DNA of 64,000 nucleotides from Roseiarcus sp036488815 (lineage in GTDB: Bacteria; Pseudomonadota; Alphaproteobacteria; Rhizobiales; Beijerinckiaceae): positions 1-64,000 of the forward strand of contig DASXGX010000025.1 in the NCBI GenBank assembly GCA_036488815.1, read 5' to 3'. The notes below the pieces were generated by a model, which saw only the letters and a program-made list of their open reading frames with translations, had not been told where the DNA came from and made no database searches. Below are positions 44,826 to 54,739 of this stretch, piece by piece (the first letter of the stretch is position 1; every line of letters begins with the position of its first letter). The translations under genes were made by a program, and so were the position numbers.

Positions 44826-45635
44826 ATGCCTGGAATGATCCAGGCTGTTTCCGCCCTTCGACGCTTTTTGATCGCGCTTGGCGTCTTCGCGGCGTCGCTT
44901 GTCTACGGAGCCCTTCGGCCTGCGGATGCGCTCGATGTCGGGCCAAAGTCCCTGCCGCTGACCGTCGCGGGCGTGCCGGTCGAAATACCGGTAACCGGAT
45001 CGCTCGACGTGCATACGGATGCGGCCGTCATGGCGGTCAAGGCGTCGGCGACAGGAGATCTCCAATCCATCCAGGATCACGCTCTCGCCATCGCTAGGGG
45101 TCTGCGCCTTCCCAGCAACAATTGCGCGCACAAGGGCCTCAACGTCGTCGTCGACAGCATTGACGAGGCGACGATCGCGCCTCTCCACACAAGCGCGGTT
45201 GTTAGCCTGTCGGGACACGCGACCGTATGGGTTTGCTCGAAAATATTGGGAGCCCCTGTAAAGGCTCGGATTGCTTCCGATCACGTCAGCATTACCGCCC
45301 CGGTCGAGATCGTCTTGCCGACCCCTCAGTCTATCGCCCTGCGCCTGTCGGGGCCGGCGACCATCAAAACCGGCGACAAGCTGACCACAGAGGCGGCGAG
45401 GGCGGTCGTCGGCGACGTGAACGCGGCTTTGACCGCGCAATTGAGCAAGCTGCTGGACTCCGGCCGCGCCCGCGCCGTCATGCCCCCGCTGCCGGGTCTC
45501 GATGCGACGATCCAGAGCGCCGCATTCGCCCAGGATGGCCCGAGGCTGTTGGTGCGCGCCAGCGGCCACGCCACGATGACCAGCGCGGCATTTGCGAGCT
45601 TTCTAGGCTTCATTTCTCGTCCATCGCCCCGTTGA
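44826..45635 (+). CDS. Exported protein of unknown function (269 aa)
   Basis: A 269-residue protein with a signal-like N-terminus (MPGMIQAVSALRRFLIALGVFAASLVYGALRPADA), suggesting export to the periplasm or anchoring by a single helix. The mature region begins LDVGPKSLPLTVAGVPVEIPVTGSL and seems to form beta-strands, with one Cys pair (NNCAHKG and VWVCSKI) that could make a disulfide. Two similar halves can be suspected (SLSGHATVWV and LVRASGHATMTS), but I recognise no family. The start at 44826 or the ATG at 44835 are both possible. It follows the Liv operon but need not belong to it. Confidence 0.7.
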   Translation: MPGMIQAVSALRRFLIALGVFAASLVYGALRPADALDVGPKSLPLTVAGVPVEIPVTGSLDVHTDAAVMAVKASATGDLQSIQDHALAIARGLRLPSNNCAHKGLNVVVDSIDEATIAPLHTSAVVSLSGHATVWVCSKILGAPVKARIASDHVSITAPVEIVLPTPQSIALRLSGPATIKTGDKLTTEAARAVVGDVNAALTAQLSKLLDSGRARAVMPPLPGLDATIQSAAFAQDGPRLLVRASGHATMTSAAFASFLGFISRPSPR

Positions 45636-46035
45636 GCGACGCTCCCATCGTCGGGCGGCCCGCCGACTGGCGTCCTGACCAGCGCGGTTCGTGTGTACAA
45701 GCGGGCCGGTCACAGCGAGCCGCCGATACCTGTTCCGAAACGGGACGCATTCCTGAGCCCTTCCGCCGCTCGCCAAGGGAAAGAGATTCAAGCGGTCCCG
45801 TCGGCATTTCGGCGGAGGTCACGATTGCGTGACGACGTCACGAGGGGCGTCCCTCAGTGGTCGTTCATTCACATTGAATTCATTCGTCAATGAGGCTCGG
45901 CCTGCGCCCCTCGGCTCTCATTGCTGATTGATTCCACAGAGGGATCCGCACGCAGCGACAGAGTTGACCGCATCCAGTCCTTCTCCCTAAGGATAATACA
46001 AACGCTGTTCGGGGAACAGCAAGGCCGCCGCGCTC
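45636..46035. other. Upstream region of the polyketide-synthase gene
   Basis: A 400-bp interval with no convincing gene. It contains a cluster of half-sites, GTCACG-N4-CGTGAC-N3-GTCACG (45818-45842). Further on, two TTCATTC repeats (45864-45870 and 45879-45885) surround a CATTGA...TCAATG inverted repeat (45872-45877, 45887-45892). These are candidate binding sites for regulators of the lipid locus. A TTGACC at about 45964 with a GATAAT 22 bp later is too widely spaced for a normal promoter and is not annotated. Confidence 0.5.
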
Positions 46036-49000
46036 ATGCGGACCCCGGCCGGGCGACATGGGGGGATCGAAGGCTTGCGGGACGAAGTGGCCGTAGGGGG
46101 CGAGCGGATCGCGATCGTCGGACGGGCATGCCGGCTGCCTGGCGCTCCTAGCGTAGCCGGTCTGTGGGATTTGCTCTCAGCGGGGCGTTGCGCGGTTTCG
46201 ACAATTCCTCCAGACCGTTGGCGACTGGAGCGTCATGGCCACCCACGCCCGGCTGAACGCGGCCGCAGCTATAGCTGGGCTGCGGGTGTGCTGCCGGACA
46301 TATGGGGATTCGATCCGAGCGTCTTCGGCATTTCTCCTCGAGAAGCCGAACAAATGGATCCCCAACAGCGGCTCCTGCTCGAACTCGCGTTCGAGGCCTG
46401 CGAAGACGCCGGCTTCGCCGCCTCGCGCCTCTCGGGAACCCGCACCGGGGTCTATGTGGGGACCTCGGCGGCGGATTATTCCACCATCGGCTTCCACGAC
46501 GCCTCCGTGGCCGACGGCTATTTCGCGACGGGCAACGCGCTTTCGGTCGTGGCGAACCGCCTTTCCTATATTTTCGATCTGCACGGACCGAGCCTTGCCG
46601 TCGACACGGCCTGCTCTTCCTCGCTGGTGGCGCTGCACGAGGCGGTGCAGGCTCTCGCCCGCGACGAGGTCGACGCGGCCTTGGTCGGCGGGGTCAACAT
46701 CTTGGCGGGCCCCTTTGGGTTCATCACGTTTTCGCAGGCGACGATGTTGTCCCCGACGGGGTTGTGCCGCGCCTTCGCCGCGGGAGCGGACGGCTATGTT
46801 CGATCCGAGGGCGGCGTCGTCCTTGTGCTGAAGCGGCTCGATCGCGCGATCGCGGACGGGGATCGAATTCACAGCGTGATTTGCGCGAGCGGGGTCAATT
46901 CTGACGGGCGCACGAACGGCATTGCGCTGCCTTCGGAAGTTCGTCAGGCGGAACTCCTGCGGCAGGTCTACGATCGCGCCGCCATAGCGCCGGACTCGCT
47001 TGTCTACCTCGAGGCCCATGGAACCGGCACTCCCGTCGGCGATCCTGTCGAGGCGTCGGCGCTCGGCGCGGCGCTGGGACGACGGCGCGCCCGCCCGCTG
47101 CCCATCGGATCGATCAAGACGAATATCGGTCACACCGAGCCGGCCGCGGGCTTGGCAGGGCTTCTCAAGGCGATGCTCGCGCTCGAACACGATCAAGCGC
47201 CGAGCTCGCTGAATTTCGAGACGCCCAATCCGAATATCGACTTCACGACACTGAACCTCGCCGTGACGGCCGAGCCGACCCGATTGCCGAGGGAGGGTCG
47301 TGACCGCTTCGCCGGAGTCAGCGCGTTTGGATTTGGCGGCACGAACGCCCATGTGGTCATCGGCGATCCGCCGGCGTTTCAACCAAGGACCGATGCTCGG
47401 CCGCGATATCTCATGCTCTCGGCCCAAGGCGAGGACGCATTGCGAGCGTTGGCGGACGACTATGCGCGCCGTATTGCGCCGACTGATCCGGCCGAGACGG
47501 CCCGCCTGGTCGCAGCGACCGCCTATCGAAGAGAGCGCATGCGGGATCGCCTCGCGCTGCGCGCGGACGACGCGCCGGCTTTAAGTCGCGCGCTTCGCCA
47601 ATTTGCCGATTCGGGTCGTCTCGACGACAGCGCTGCGCGCGCGACCGCGGTGGACGGCGACGCATCCATCGTGTTCGTCTTTTCCGGCAACGGCTCGCAA
47701 TGGCCACGCATGGGCCGCGCCGCTTACCGCAGCAATGCGGCCTTTCGAAACGCCGTTGCGGAGATCGACTCGTATTTCGCGCCCCTGGCGGGCTGGTCGT
47801 TGGCCAAGGAGTTGGATTCGCCGAACCCAATCGGCGATATTGGGCTGACCAGCGTCGCCCAACCCTTGATCTTCGCCATCCAGGCCGCGAGCGTGCGCGC
47901 TCTGGCGCAAATGGGCGTTCACCCGTCCATGGTGCTGGGGCACAGCATCGGTGAAGTCGCCGCAGCCGAAGCTGCCGGAATCCTATCCCTGGCCGATGCG
48001 GTGCGCGTCATCCATCATCGCAGTCGCCATCAAGAAATGACCAAGGACGCCGGCGGCATGGCGGTGGTCTTCGGACCGCGCAAGTCCGCCTACGAACTCG
48101 TCGCGGAAATTCCGGGGCTCGCGATCGCGGCCAACAATTCGCCGAAATGCGTCGCGGTCTCAGGCCCCCTCCAAGCGCTGGACAAAATGGCGAAGGCCGC
48201 GCCGGCCCATAAGCTTCGAACGCGCCGGCTCGATCTCGATTATCCCTTTCACAGCCCCATGATGTCGCCGGTGCGGCGACCTTTGCTCCAAGCTTTGGCC
48301 GATCTCAGGCCGATGGAGGGCTCGATCCCGTTCCTTTCGACGATCGCCGGCGACATCATGCCCGGCGGCGCCGCCGACGCGCTCTATTGGTGGCGCAATG
48401 TTCGCGAAACCGTACTTTTTCAGGAGGGCGTCGAGCGCGCGGTCCGACTCGGCAAGGCCGTCTTCGTCGAGGTTGGTCCGCGCGCGACGCTCCAAGCGCA
48501 CCTGAGGGAGTCCGTCGAGCATCTCGACGCCTCCGCTTTCATCGAGGTCGTTCTCGACGACAAATCCGAAGACGGCGACTGCGACCCCTTCGAGCGCTCC
48601 GTGATGCGCCTTCTCGCAGCCGGGGCCAAAGTCGAGCCGGATTTCGCGTTTGGGCCCGACCCGGGCGCGGGCGTCGAATTGCCGGCCTATCCATGGCGGC
48701 GGACGACCTACCGGTTCAGAGAGACGAGGGAGGCGACGGGAGCGTTCACGGTCTCGGCGTGGCACCCGCTGATCGGGGCGCGCGATCGTTCTGACTCGCT
48801 GGAGTGGCGCGCGACGCTGGATCCGGATCTGGTCCCCTCGCTTGCCGATCATCGGGTCGAAGGGCAGACGCTCCTGCCCGGCGCGGCTTTTGTAGAAATG
48901 GGCCTCGCGGTCGCGCGCGACTGGCTTGGCGAAGACTCGGCGGCGCTCAGCGGCTTCGAAATTCTTCAGCCGCTGGTCTTCGCCCCGAACGTGTCGCGCG

Positions 49001-52000
49001 AGATTCTTTGCCGGGTGTCGGCTCCCACGGCCACCATCGAAATCATGAGCCGTCCGCGACTGAGCAAAATTGCCTTCGCGCTCCATGCTCGCGGCAAAGT
49101 CATCCGCGAGCCGGGCTCGATCCTACGCATCGCGCCTCCCGCGATCCCGCCGGACGGAGCGGACAGCCAAGCGCTCTACGCCCGAGCGCTGCGAAGCGGC
49201 CTCGCGTTCGGCCCTGCATACCGCCAGCTTGCGCGCGCGGCCCGCACGGACGCCGCCACCATCGTCGTCGAGTTGACGGAGCAAGCAACCGACGCTCGTT
49301 TTGGACTGGATCCGGCGCGACTCGATTCTTGCTTCCACGGCCTTATTCTTCTGTTCGCAGGCGACGAGAATGGCGCGGGCGCCTTTCTGCCGACCCGCTT
49401 CGACGACATTCGATTGGTCAGGCCTGGCGCGCGCCTCGCGCGCGCGACCATTCGACTCACGCGATGCGACGCTCGAGTCATCGTCGCGAACTTCGAGCTG
49501 TTCGACGCCGAAGGCCAGCTGGCGGCGACGTTGTGCGGCGTGCGTTATCAGGCCCTTCGCGGCGCCAGGGCCACGATCGGAGCGTGCGGCGTCGTCAAGT
49601 CTTGGATCCCGGCGACCGCCGAATTGAACGGCGTCGTGTCCTGGGGGGTCACGCTGGAGCGCTGGAAAGGCGAGCCGCCCGAGGAGGTTCGGCTGTCGCC
49701 GGAGGTCGTTCTTATAGAGGGATGGGCGACCGCAGCCGCCTTCGCGCTTGCGCAGAGTCTGGCCGAGAAGGGGCTGCTCGACATCGACGCGCTCGTGATC
49801 TCGGGCCGGCTGCCACCGGAGCGCCGACGTTGGGCTGAAAGGCTGTTCGTGGCGTTGGAGCAAAGCGGTCTCGTCGAGCGGTTCGGACCGACATTTCGTC
49901 TTGCCGGGATTGAGGCGCCGACGCCGGATGCGGTCTTGCGCGCGCTCGCCGCGCAACATCCGCATCGCGCGCCGGAATTATTGCTCGCCGCTCGAATCGG
50001 CGCCGCTTTGCTTGATTACGGCGCTGCGACCGGCGCTCTGATCAGCGCGCCCGCCGCGGCGGTCGAGGCGTTCGAACAGCGCTCATATTCCGCAGTCGCC
50101 GCGGCGAAGGAACTCGGCGCTCGTCTCGAAGCCATCGCCGCCTCCACGCCGGGCCGGCAGGCGCTTCGCGTGGTGCATATCGGCTGCGGAGCCGGAATGT
50201 TGGAGGCGCTGGCCTTCGCCGCACGCCGCGAAGCGCGCCTGACGATTCTCGATCTCGATGCGCGCGCGCTCGAGCGGGCTCGTCTCGTCTACGGCGACGC
50301 CCCCGAGACGACATTCTGCAATGATATCGCATCCTTGGCGAATTCCCATTTCGACGTCGTCGCAAGCGCGGGCGGGCTCTCTCGTGTCGGCCTCGACCGA
50401 GACGCGATGACGCAGCTCGTCGAGAAGTGCGCCTCGCTGGCACTCCTCGTCGCCGTCGAGCCTGCTCCCTCGCTGTTCCGTGACCTCGTCTTTGGCCTCT
50501 CGGAAGCGTCGACCCACAACGGGGGCGAAGCCTCGCGCACGCCCGAGGCTTGGATCTCGGAATGCGCGCGTGCCGGTTTCGCGAGCGCCGACGCCCGTCT
50601 CGCCGATATCGGAGGCGAACCGGCGGTGTTGCTCGTCGGCGAAGCGCCGACGAAAGCGGAAGGGCTCCCGCCGGCGGCGGAAGTCGTCGTGTTGCGCGAC
50701 GATGGGGTCGCGAACGGATTTGCAGACGCCTTGGTCAGCGCCTTCGCCGCGCTCGGCGCGGCTTGCCGCTTGGTGAATACGGACGAAGAGGCGCTGCCGA
50801 AGATCGAAACCTCGACGACGTTCGTTCTTCTCGTCGGCGAACGGACAGGGGACGCGGTTGCGCGGCTTTCGGCGCGTTGCCTGAGGATTAAGGAAACGGT
50901 GCTGTACCTCGCCTCCCAATCCTCTCAGGTCTTCGTGTCCGTCTTGGCGACGGACCGCCCCCTGGCCGAGGCGACCGCCGGCTTCGTGCGCACACTCGCC
51001 AACGAACTGCAATCGATCGCCTTTACGAGGGTCGAATGTTCCGTCGACTCGCCCGAGGTCGCGAGGCGGCTCGCCGCTTTGGCGCTATCGGGCACGCAGG
51101 AAACCGACTTGGCGATCGAGCGCGACGGCGTCAAAGTCTTGCGGTATTCGCCTCCCGCCGCCCGTCTTGCGGCGCCGGCGGAATCGAGCGCGCAGGCGGT
51201 GCGGCTCGAGAAGGGCGCCGAGGGCGGCCTGGACCGATTGAGCTGGCGGCCAGCGGCGCGCGCCGCACCGGGACCGCGCGAGATCGAGGTCGAGGTCGTC
51301 GCGACGGGGTTGAATTTCCGCGACGTGATGTGGGCTTTGTCGGCTCTTCCCGATGAGATGCTCGAAGACGGCTTTGCCGGTCCGAGCCTGGGGCTCGAGT
51401 TCTCCGGCCGGGTCGCGCGAATCGGCTCCGCCGTGGAAACGCTTCGCATTGGCGACGAGGTCGTCGGCTTTTGCGGCGGCGCTTTCGCAAGCCATGTGAC
51501 CGTCGATGCGGATCATGTCGCCCTGCTTCCGCTCTCCATCTCCCTCGATGCGGCGGCGAGCGTGCCGGTGGCGTTCCTCACGGCCTACTACGGGCTCGTA
51601 ACTTGCGCCAATTTGCAACGCGGCGAATGGGTGCTGATACACGGCGGGGCAGGGGGCGTCGGTCTCGCTGCGCTGCAGATCGCGCTGTGGCGCGGCGCTC
51701 GAGCGATCGTCACGGCTGGATCGCTGGAAAAGCGCGATCTTGCCCGCGCTCTCGGCGCCGAATTCGCTTTCGACTCCCGCTCTGGCGCCTTCGTCGACGA
51801 CGTGATGCGGGCGACCGGCGCGCGCGGCGTGTCGGTGGTGCTCAACTCGCTCGCCGGCGAGGCGATGGAGCGCAGCCTCGGCCTGCTCGAGCCGTTCGGC
51901 CGCTTCGTCGAGATTGGCAAACGAGACTACCTTGCAGACACTCCGATCGGATTGCGGCCTTTCCGGCGCAACTTGAGCTACTTTGGCGTCGACCTCGACC

Positions 52001-53451
52001 AATTGCTACTCGCGCGGCCTGATTTGTCCCGTCGACTGTTCGAAGACGTGTTGGCGTTGTTCGCGCCCGGCGAACTTACGCCTTTGCCGTACGTCGTCTT
52101 TGGGCACGGCGAGATCGTCGAGGCGATGCGGCTCATGCAGCAAGCTGGCCACATTGGGAAGATCGTGGTTCGAGCGCCGCCCGTCGTCTCGGCGCCGCTG
52201 CGAGCGGGGCAGGGGCTGCCAATCGATCCCAACCGCACGCATCTCATAACGGGTGGGCTTGGAGGCTTTGGCCTCGCGACCGCGCGCTGGCTGATCGAAC
52301 GGGGCGCGCGCCATCTTGTTCTGGTCGGCCGCTCCGGGGCCTCGACCGCGTCGGCTCGATCCGCCGTCGCGCAGATGCGAGCGTTGGGCGCGAGCGTGCG
52401 GGTCGAGGCGCGCGACATCGCCGACGCCACGGCGGCCGACGCGCTGTTTGACGATCTTGCGCAAACGATGCCGCCGCTCGGCGGCGTCATTCATGCCGCC
52501 ATGACGCTCGACGATGCGATCGTCGCGAACCTCGACGAGGCTCGGCTGACCGCCGTCTTGCGCCCGAAGGTCGCCGGCGCCGCGAATCTCGACCGGCTGA
52601 CCCGCAACCTCCCGCTCGACTATTTCGTTTTGTTTTCTTCGGCGACCACGATCATCGGTAACCCGGGCCAGAGCGCTTATGTTGCGGCCAACGGGTTCCT
52701 GGAAGGTTTGGCGCGCCATCGTCGTGAGGCGGGGCTGCCGGCGCTCGCTGTGGCGTGGGGCGGCATTGCGGACGTTGGCGTGCTCGCGCAACAGAATTCG
52801 CTCCGCGATTCGCTGTCGGCGCGCGCTGGCGTTACGACGATCGAAGCGCGGATCGCCCTCGACCTGATGTCCGAGGCTTTGACCGGCGGGACAAGCGACG
52901 ACGGCTTCCTCGCAATCGCCGCGATGAACTGGTCGACGGCGCGGGCGCACCTTCCGCTTCTACGCACGCCGAGTTACTCTCGGCTGTGGAGCGACGGCGA
53001 CGCCGGAGAAGCGGCGCGTCAGGAGGTGGTCAATCTTCGCGACCTCGGTGCGAGATTGCCCCCGGACCAAGCGCGGCGCGCTGTCGCCGACATCGTCGTC
53101 GAGGAAATCGCCCGCATTTTGCGGCTGCCGAAACAGGATGTGAGCCGGTCAAAGCCGCTGTCGGAGATCGGTCTGGATTCCTTGATGAGCGTCGAACTCG
53201 CTCTGAGTGTCGAAGCGCGTTTTGGAATGGACGCCGGCGTGGGCGCCTCCTTGAGCGGATTCACCGTGACGGATCTTGCCGCGCATCTGTTGGCGGCCGG
53301 GGCGCAGAGCGACCAAGCATTCGCAATCGCCGAGGGCTTGGCGAAACGCCACTTGGGCGAAGGGGACTGGAAGGACGCCGCTCCGTTGATGACCGCCTTG
53401 GCGGAGAGGGGGATCGATTTGACCGGCGCGCCAGCTCTCTTATCCGGCTAG
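46036..53451 (+). CDS. Reducing type I polyketide/fatty-acid synthase (RkpA-like), no thioesterase
   Basis: A 2471-residue single-module megasynthase. Domains in order: KS (about 22-445; Cys193 in DTACSSS, His328 in EAHGTGTP, His366 in IGHTEPAAG), AT (about 545-845; Ser637 in GHSIGE; YPFHS motif suggests malonyl-CoA), DH (about 905-1180; His939 in DHRVEGQTLLPG, Asp1097), a methyltransferase-like Rossmann segment (about 1340-1540; VVHIGCGAGM), ER (about 1700-2040; HGGAGGVGLAA), KR (about 2060-2290; ITGGLGGFG, Tyr2215, LDD motif) and ACP (Ser2382 in GLDSLMSVE). It should build a fully reduced acyl chain iteratively. It lacks a thioesterase, so another enzyme must release the chain. Size and domain order resemble Sinorhizobium RkpA. 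Confidence 0.94.
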   Translation: MRTPAGRHGGIEGLRDEVAVGGERIAIVGRACRLPGAPSVAGLWDLLSAGRCAVSTIPPDRWRLERHGHPRPAERGRSYSWAAGVLPDIWGFDPSVFGISPREAEQMDPQQRLLLELAFEACEDAGFAASRLSGTRTGVYVGTSAADYSTIGFHDASVADGYFATGNALSVVANRLSYIFDLHGPSLAVDTACSSSLVALHEAVQALARDEVDAALVGGVNILAGPFGFITFSQATMLSPTGLCRAFAAGADGYVRSEGGVVLVLKRLDRAIADGDRIHSVICASGVNSDGRTNGIALPSEVRQAELLRQVYDRAAIAPDSLVYLEAHGTGTPVGDPVEASALGAALGRRRARPLPIGSIKTNIGHTEPAAGLAGLLKAMLALEHDQAPSSLNFETPNPNIDFTTLNLAVTAEPTRLPREGRDRFAGVSAFGFGGTNAHVVIGDPPAFQPRTDARPRYLMLSAQGEDALRALADDYARRIAPTDPAETARLVAATAYRRERMRDRLALRADDAPALSRALRQFADSGRLDDSAARATAVDGDASIVFVFSGNGSQWPRMGRAAYRSNAAFRNAVAEIDSYFAPLAGWSLAKELDSPNPIGDIGLTSVAQPLIFAIQAASVRALAQMGVHPSMVLGHSIGEVAAAEAAGILSLADAVRVIHHRSRHQEMTKDAGGMAVVFGPRKSAYELVAEIPGLAIAANNSPKCVAVSGPLQALDKMAKAAPAHKLRTRRLDLDYPFHSPMMSPVRRPLLQALADLRPMEGSIPFLSTIAGDIMPGGAADALYWWRNVRETVLFQEGVERAVRLGKAVFVEVGPRATLQAHLRESVEHLDASAFIEVVLDDKSEDGDCDPFERSVMRLLAAGAKVEPDFAFGPDPGAGVELPAYPWRRTTYRFRETREATGAFTVSAWHPLIGARDRSDSLEWRATLDPDLVPSLADHRVEGQTLLPGAAFVEMGLAVARDWLGEDSAALSGFEILQPLVFAPNVSREILCRVSAPTATIEIMSRPRLSKIAFALHARGKVIREPGSILRIAPPAIPPDGADSQALYARALRSGLAFGPAYRQLARAARTDAATIVVELTEQATDARFGLDPARLDSCFHGLILLFAGDENGAGAFLPTRFDDIRLVRPGARLARATIRLTRCDARVIVANFELFDAEGQLAATLCGVRYQALRGARATIGACGVVKSWIPATAELNGVVSWGVTLERWKGEPPEEVRLSPEVVLIEGWATAAAFALAQSLAEKGLLDIDALVISGRLPPERRRWAERLFVALEQSGLVERFGPTFRLAGIEAPTPDAVLRALAAQHPHRAPELLLAARIGAALLDYGAATGALISAPAAAVEAFEQRSYSAVAAAKELGARLEAIAASTPGRQALRVVHIGCGAGMLEALAFAARREARLTILDLDARALERARLVYGDAPETTFCNDIASLANSHFDVVASAGGLSRVGLDRDAMTQLVEKCASLALLVAVEPAPSLFRDLVFGLSEASTHNGGEASRTPEAWISECARAGFASADARLADIGGEPAVLLVGEAPTKAEGLPPAAEVVVLRDDGVANGFADALVSAFAALGAACRLVNTDEEALPKIETSTTFVLLVGERTGDAVARLSARCLRIKETVLYLASQSSQVFVSVLATDRPLAEATAGFVRTLANELQSIAFTRVECSVDSPEVARRLAALALSGTQETDLAIERDGVKVLRYSPPAARLAAPAESSAQAVRLEKGAEGGLDRLSWRPAARAAPGPREIEVEVVATGLNFRDVMWALSALPDEMLEDGFAGPSLGLEFSGRVARIGSAVETLRIGDEVVGFCGGAFASHVTVDADHVALLPLSISLDAAASVPVAFLTAYYGLVTCANLQRGEWVLIHGGAGGVGLAALQIALWRGARAIVTAGSLEKRDLARALGAEFAFDSRSGAFVDDVMRATGARGVSVVLNSLAGEAMERSLGLLEPFGRFVEIGKRDYLADTPIGLRPFRRNLSYFGVDLDQLLLARPDLSRRLFEDVLALFAPGELTPLPYVVFGHGEIVEAMRLMQQAGHIGKIVVRAPPVVSAPLRAGQGLPIDPNRTHLITGGLGGFGLATARWLIERGARHLVLVGRSGASTASARSAVAQMRALGASVRVEARDIADATAADALFDDLAQTMPPLGGVIHAAMTLDDAIVANLDEARLTAVLRPKVAGAANLDRLTRNLPLDYFVLFSSATTIIGNPGQSAYVAANGFLEGLARHRREAGLPALAVAWGGIADVGVLAQQNSLRDSLSARAGVTTIEARIALDLMSEALTGGTSDDGFLAIAAMNWSTARAHLPLLRTPSYSRLWSDGDAGEAARQEVVNLRDLGARLPPDQARRAVADIVVEEIARILRLPKQDVSRSKPLSEIGLDSLMSVELALSVEARFGMDAGVGASLSGFTVTDLAAHLLAAGAQSDQAFAIAEGLAKRHLGEGDWKDAAPLMTALAERGIDLTGAPALLSG

Positions 53452-53461
53452 GCGGAACGAG

Positions 53462-54739
53462 ATGCGGGGACGGCCCGTCGTTTACGACATCACGAGATTG
53501 ATCACGCGAATCTTCAATCGCACGCCGAACGGAATCGACCGTGTCGATTTTGCGATGGCGAATTATTTTCTCGATCCGGAACGCGACGACCGGACCGGGC
53601 TGGTCATCACAGGCTTGGGGCCTCGCGTGCTGGCGCCGCGGGCGGCGCGCGAGGCGATCGACAACATCCGCGAACATTGGGGCGAGGACGACGAGCCCGA
53701 CACGGGCGAGGTGATCGCGGCGCTCGGCGGCGCCCCGACAACCGCCGCCCGCATTTCGAAGCGGCGGCGGGGCCAATACCGCGACGCGCTCGCTTGGATC
53801 GGACGGCATGGAATTCCGCTTCGCCGGTCTCCGCGCGACTTCCTGGCGCACGGTGGCGTCTATCTCAACGTCAGTCAGTTCCCGCTCTGGATCGAAGGCT
53901 GCTTTCGCTGGCTCGACGGCCGAACCGGGATCGACGGCTATTTCTTCGTCCACGATCTCCTGCCGCTCGAGACGCCGGAATATTTTCGGCCTGAGGAATG
54001 CCTTCGCCACGCGCGTCGACTCGCGACCGTCGCGCGCTTCGGGCAGGGCGCGATCGTCTCGACCAGCCTCGTTCGCGACTCCTTGCAGCGTCATCTCGAG
54101 GCGATCGGGCGCCCATCCATGCCGATCCTCGTCGCGCCGCTACCCGTGGAGCCTATTTTCGCGCGGCGAGAGAGCATCGCAGCGCCGATCGTAAGCGGCC
54201 CTTATTTCGTCATGTGCGGCACGATCGAGCCGAGAAAGAACCACTTGCTCGTTCTCCACATCTGGCGAGACTTGGTCGCCGAGTTCGGCGAGGCGGCCCC
54301 CAAGCTCGTCCTGATCGGAGCGCCAGGGTGGGAGAACGAACATGTCATCGACTTGCTCGACCGCTGCCCCGGCCTGCAGCGCCACGTCATCGAGGTTTCC
54401 GGACTGCCGACGCCGAGCGTGAAGCGACTCCTGGCGGGAGCGCGCGCGCTGCTGGCTCCGTCTTTCGCCGAAGGGTACGGGCTGCCGATCGTCGAAGCGC
54501 TCAGCGCCCGAGTCCCCGTGATCGCGTCCGACATTCCCGTTTTTCATGAGATCGGCGCGGGGCGCATCATGGCGATCGATCCGACCGATGGTCCGAGGTG
54601 GCGCGCGGCGATATGCGCATTCGCTTGCGAGGGGTCTGCCGCGAGACGCGCCGCTCTTGCGGCCCTTGCCGACTACGCGGCGCCCGACTGGCCGTCTTAC
54701 TTCGGCAAGATCGAAGACTTTATCCGCGAAGCGCGATGA
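53462..54739 (+). CDS. Glycosyltransferase family 4 (GT-B)
   Basis: A 425-residue cytosolic or membrane-associated glycosyltransferase with two Rossmann-like domains. The C-terminal domain shows VMCGTIEPRKNH, KLVLIGAPGW, RALLAPSFAEGYGLPIVEAL (the E-x7-E motif) and VPVIASDIPVFHEIG. The N-terminal domain begins RPVVYDITRLITR. The gene follows the PKS by 10 bp and is likely co-transcribed. It would add a sugar to the lipid or to a polysaccharide chain. It ends convergent with, and overlapping by 20 bp, the CDP-alcohol phosphatidyltransferase gene. Confidence 0.92.
   Translation: MRGRPVVYDITRLITRIFNRTPNGIDRVDFAMANYFLDPERDDRTGLVITGLGPRVLAPRAAREAIDNIREHWGEDDEPDTGEVIAALGGAPTTAARISKRRRGQYRDALAWIGRHGIPLRRSPRDFLAHGGVYLNVSQFPLWIEGCFRWLDGRTGIDGYFFVHDLLPLETPEYFRPEECLRHARRLATVARFGQGAIVSTSLVRDSLQRHLEAIGRPSMPILVAPLPVEPIFARRESIAAPIVSGPYFVMCGTIEPRKNHLLVLHIWRDLVAEFGEAAPKLVLIGAPGWENEHVIDLLDRCPGLQRHVIEVSGLPTPSVKRLLAGARALLAPSFAEGYGLPIVEALSARVPVIASDIPVFHEIGAGRIMAIDPTDGPRWRAAICAFACEGSAARRAALAALADYAAPDWPSYFGKIEDFIREAR

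Noticed and set aside
45960..46000. TTGACC plus GATAAT as a sigma-70 promoter for the PKS
   Set aside because: The spacer is 22 bp, too long for a normal promoter.
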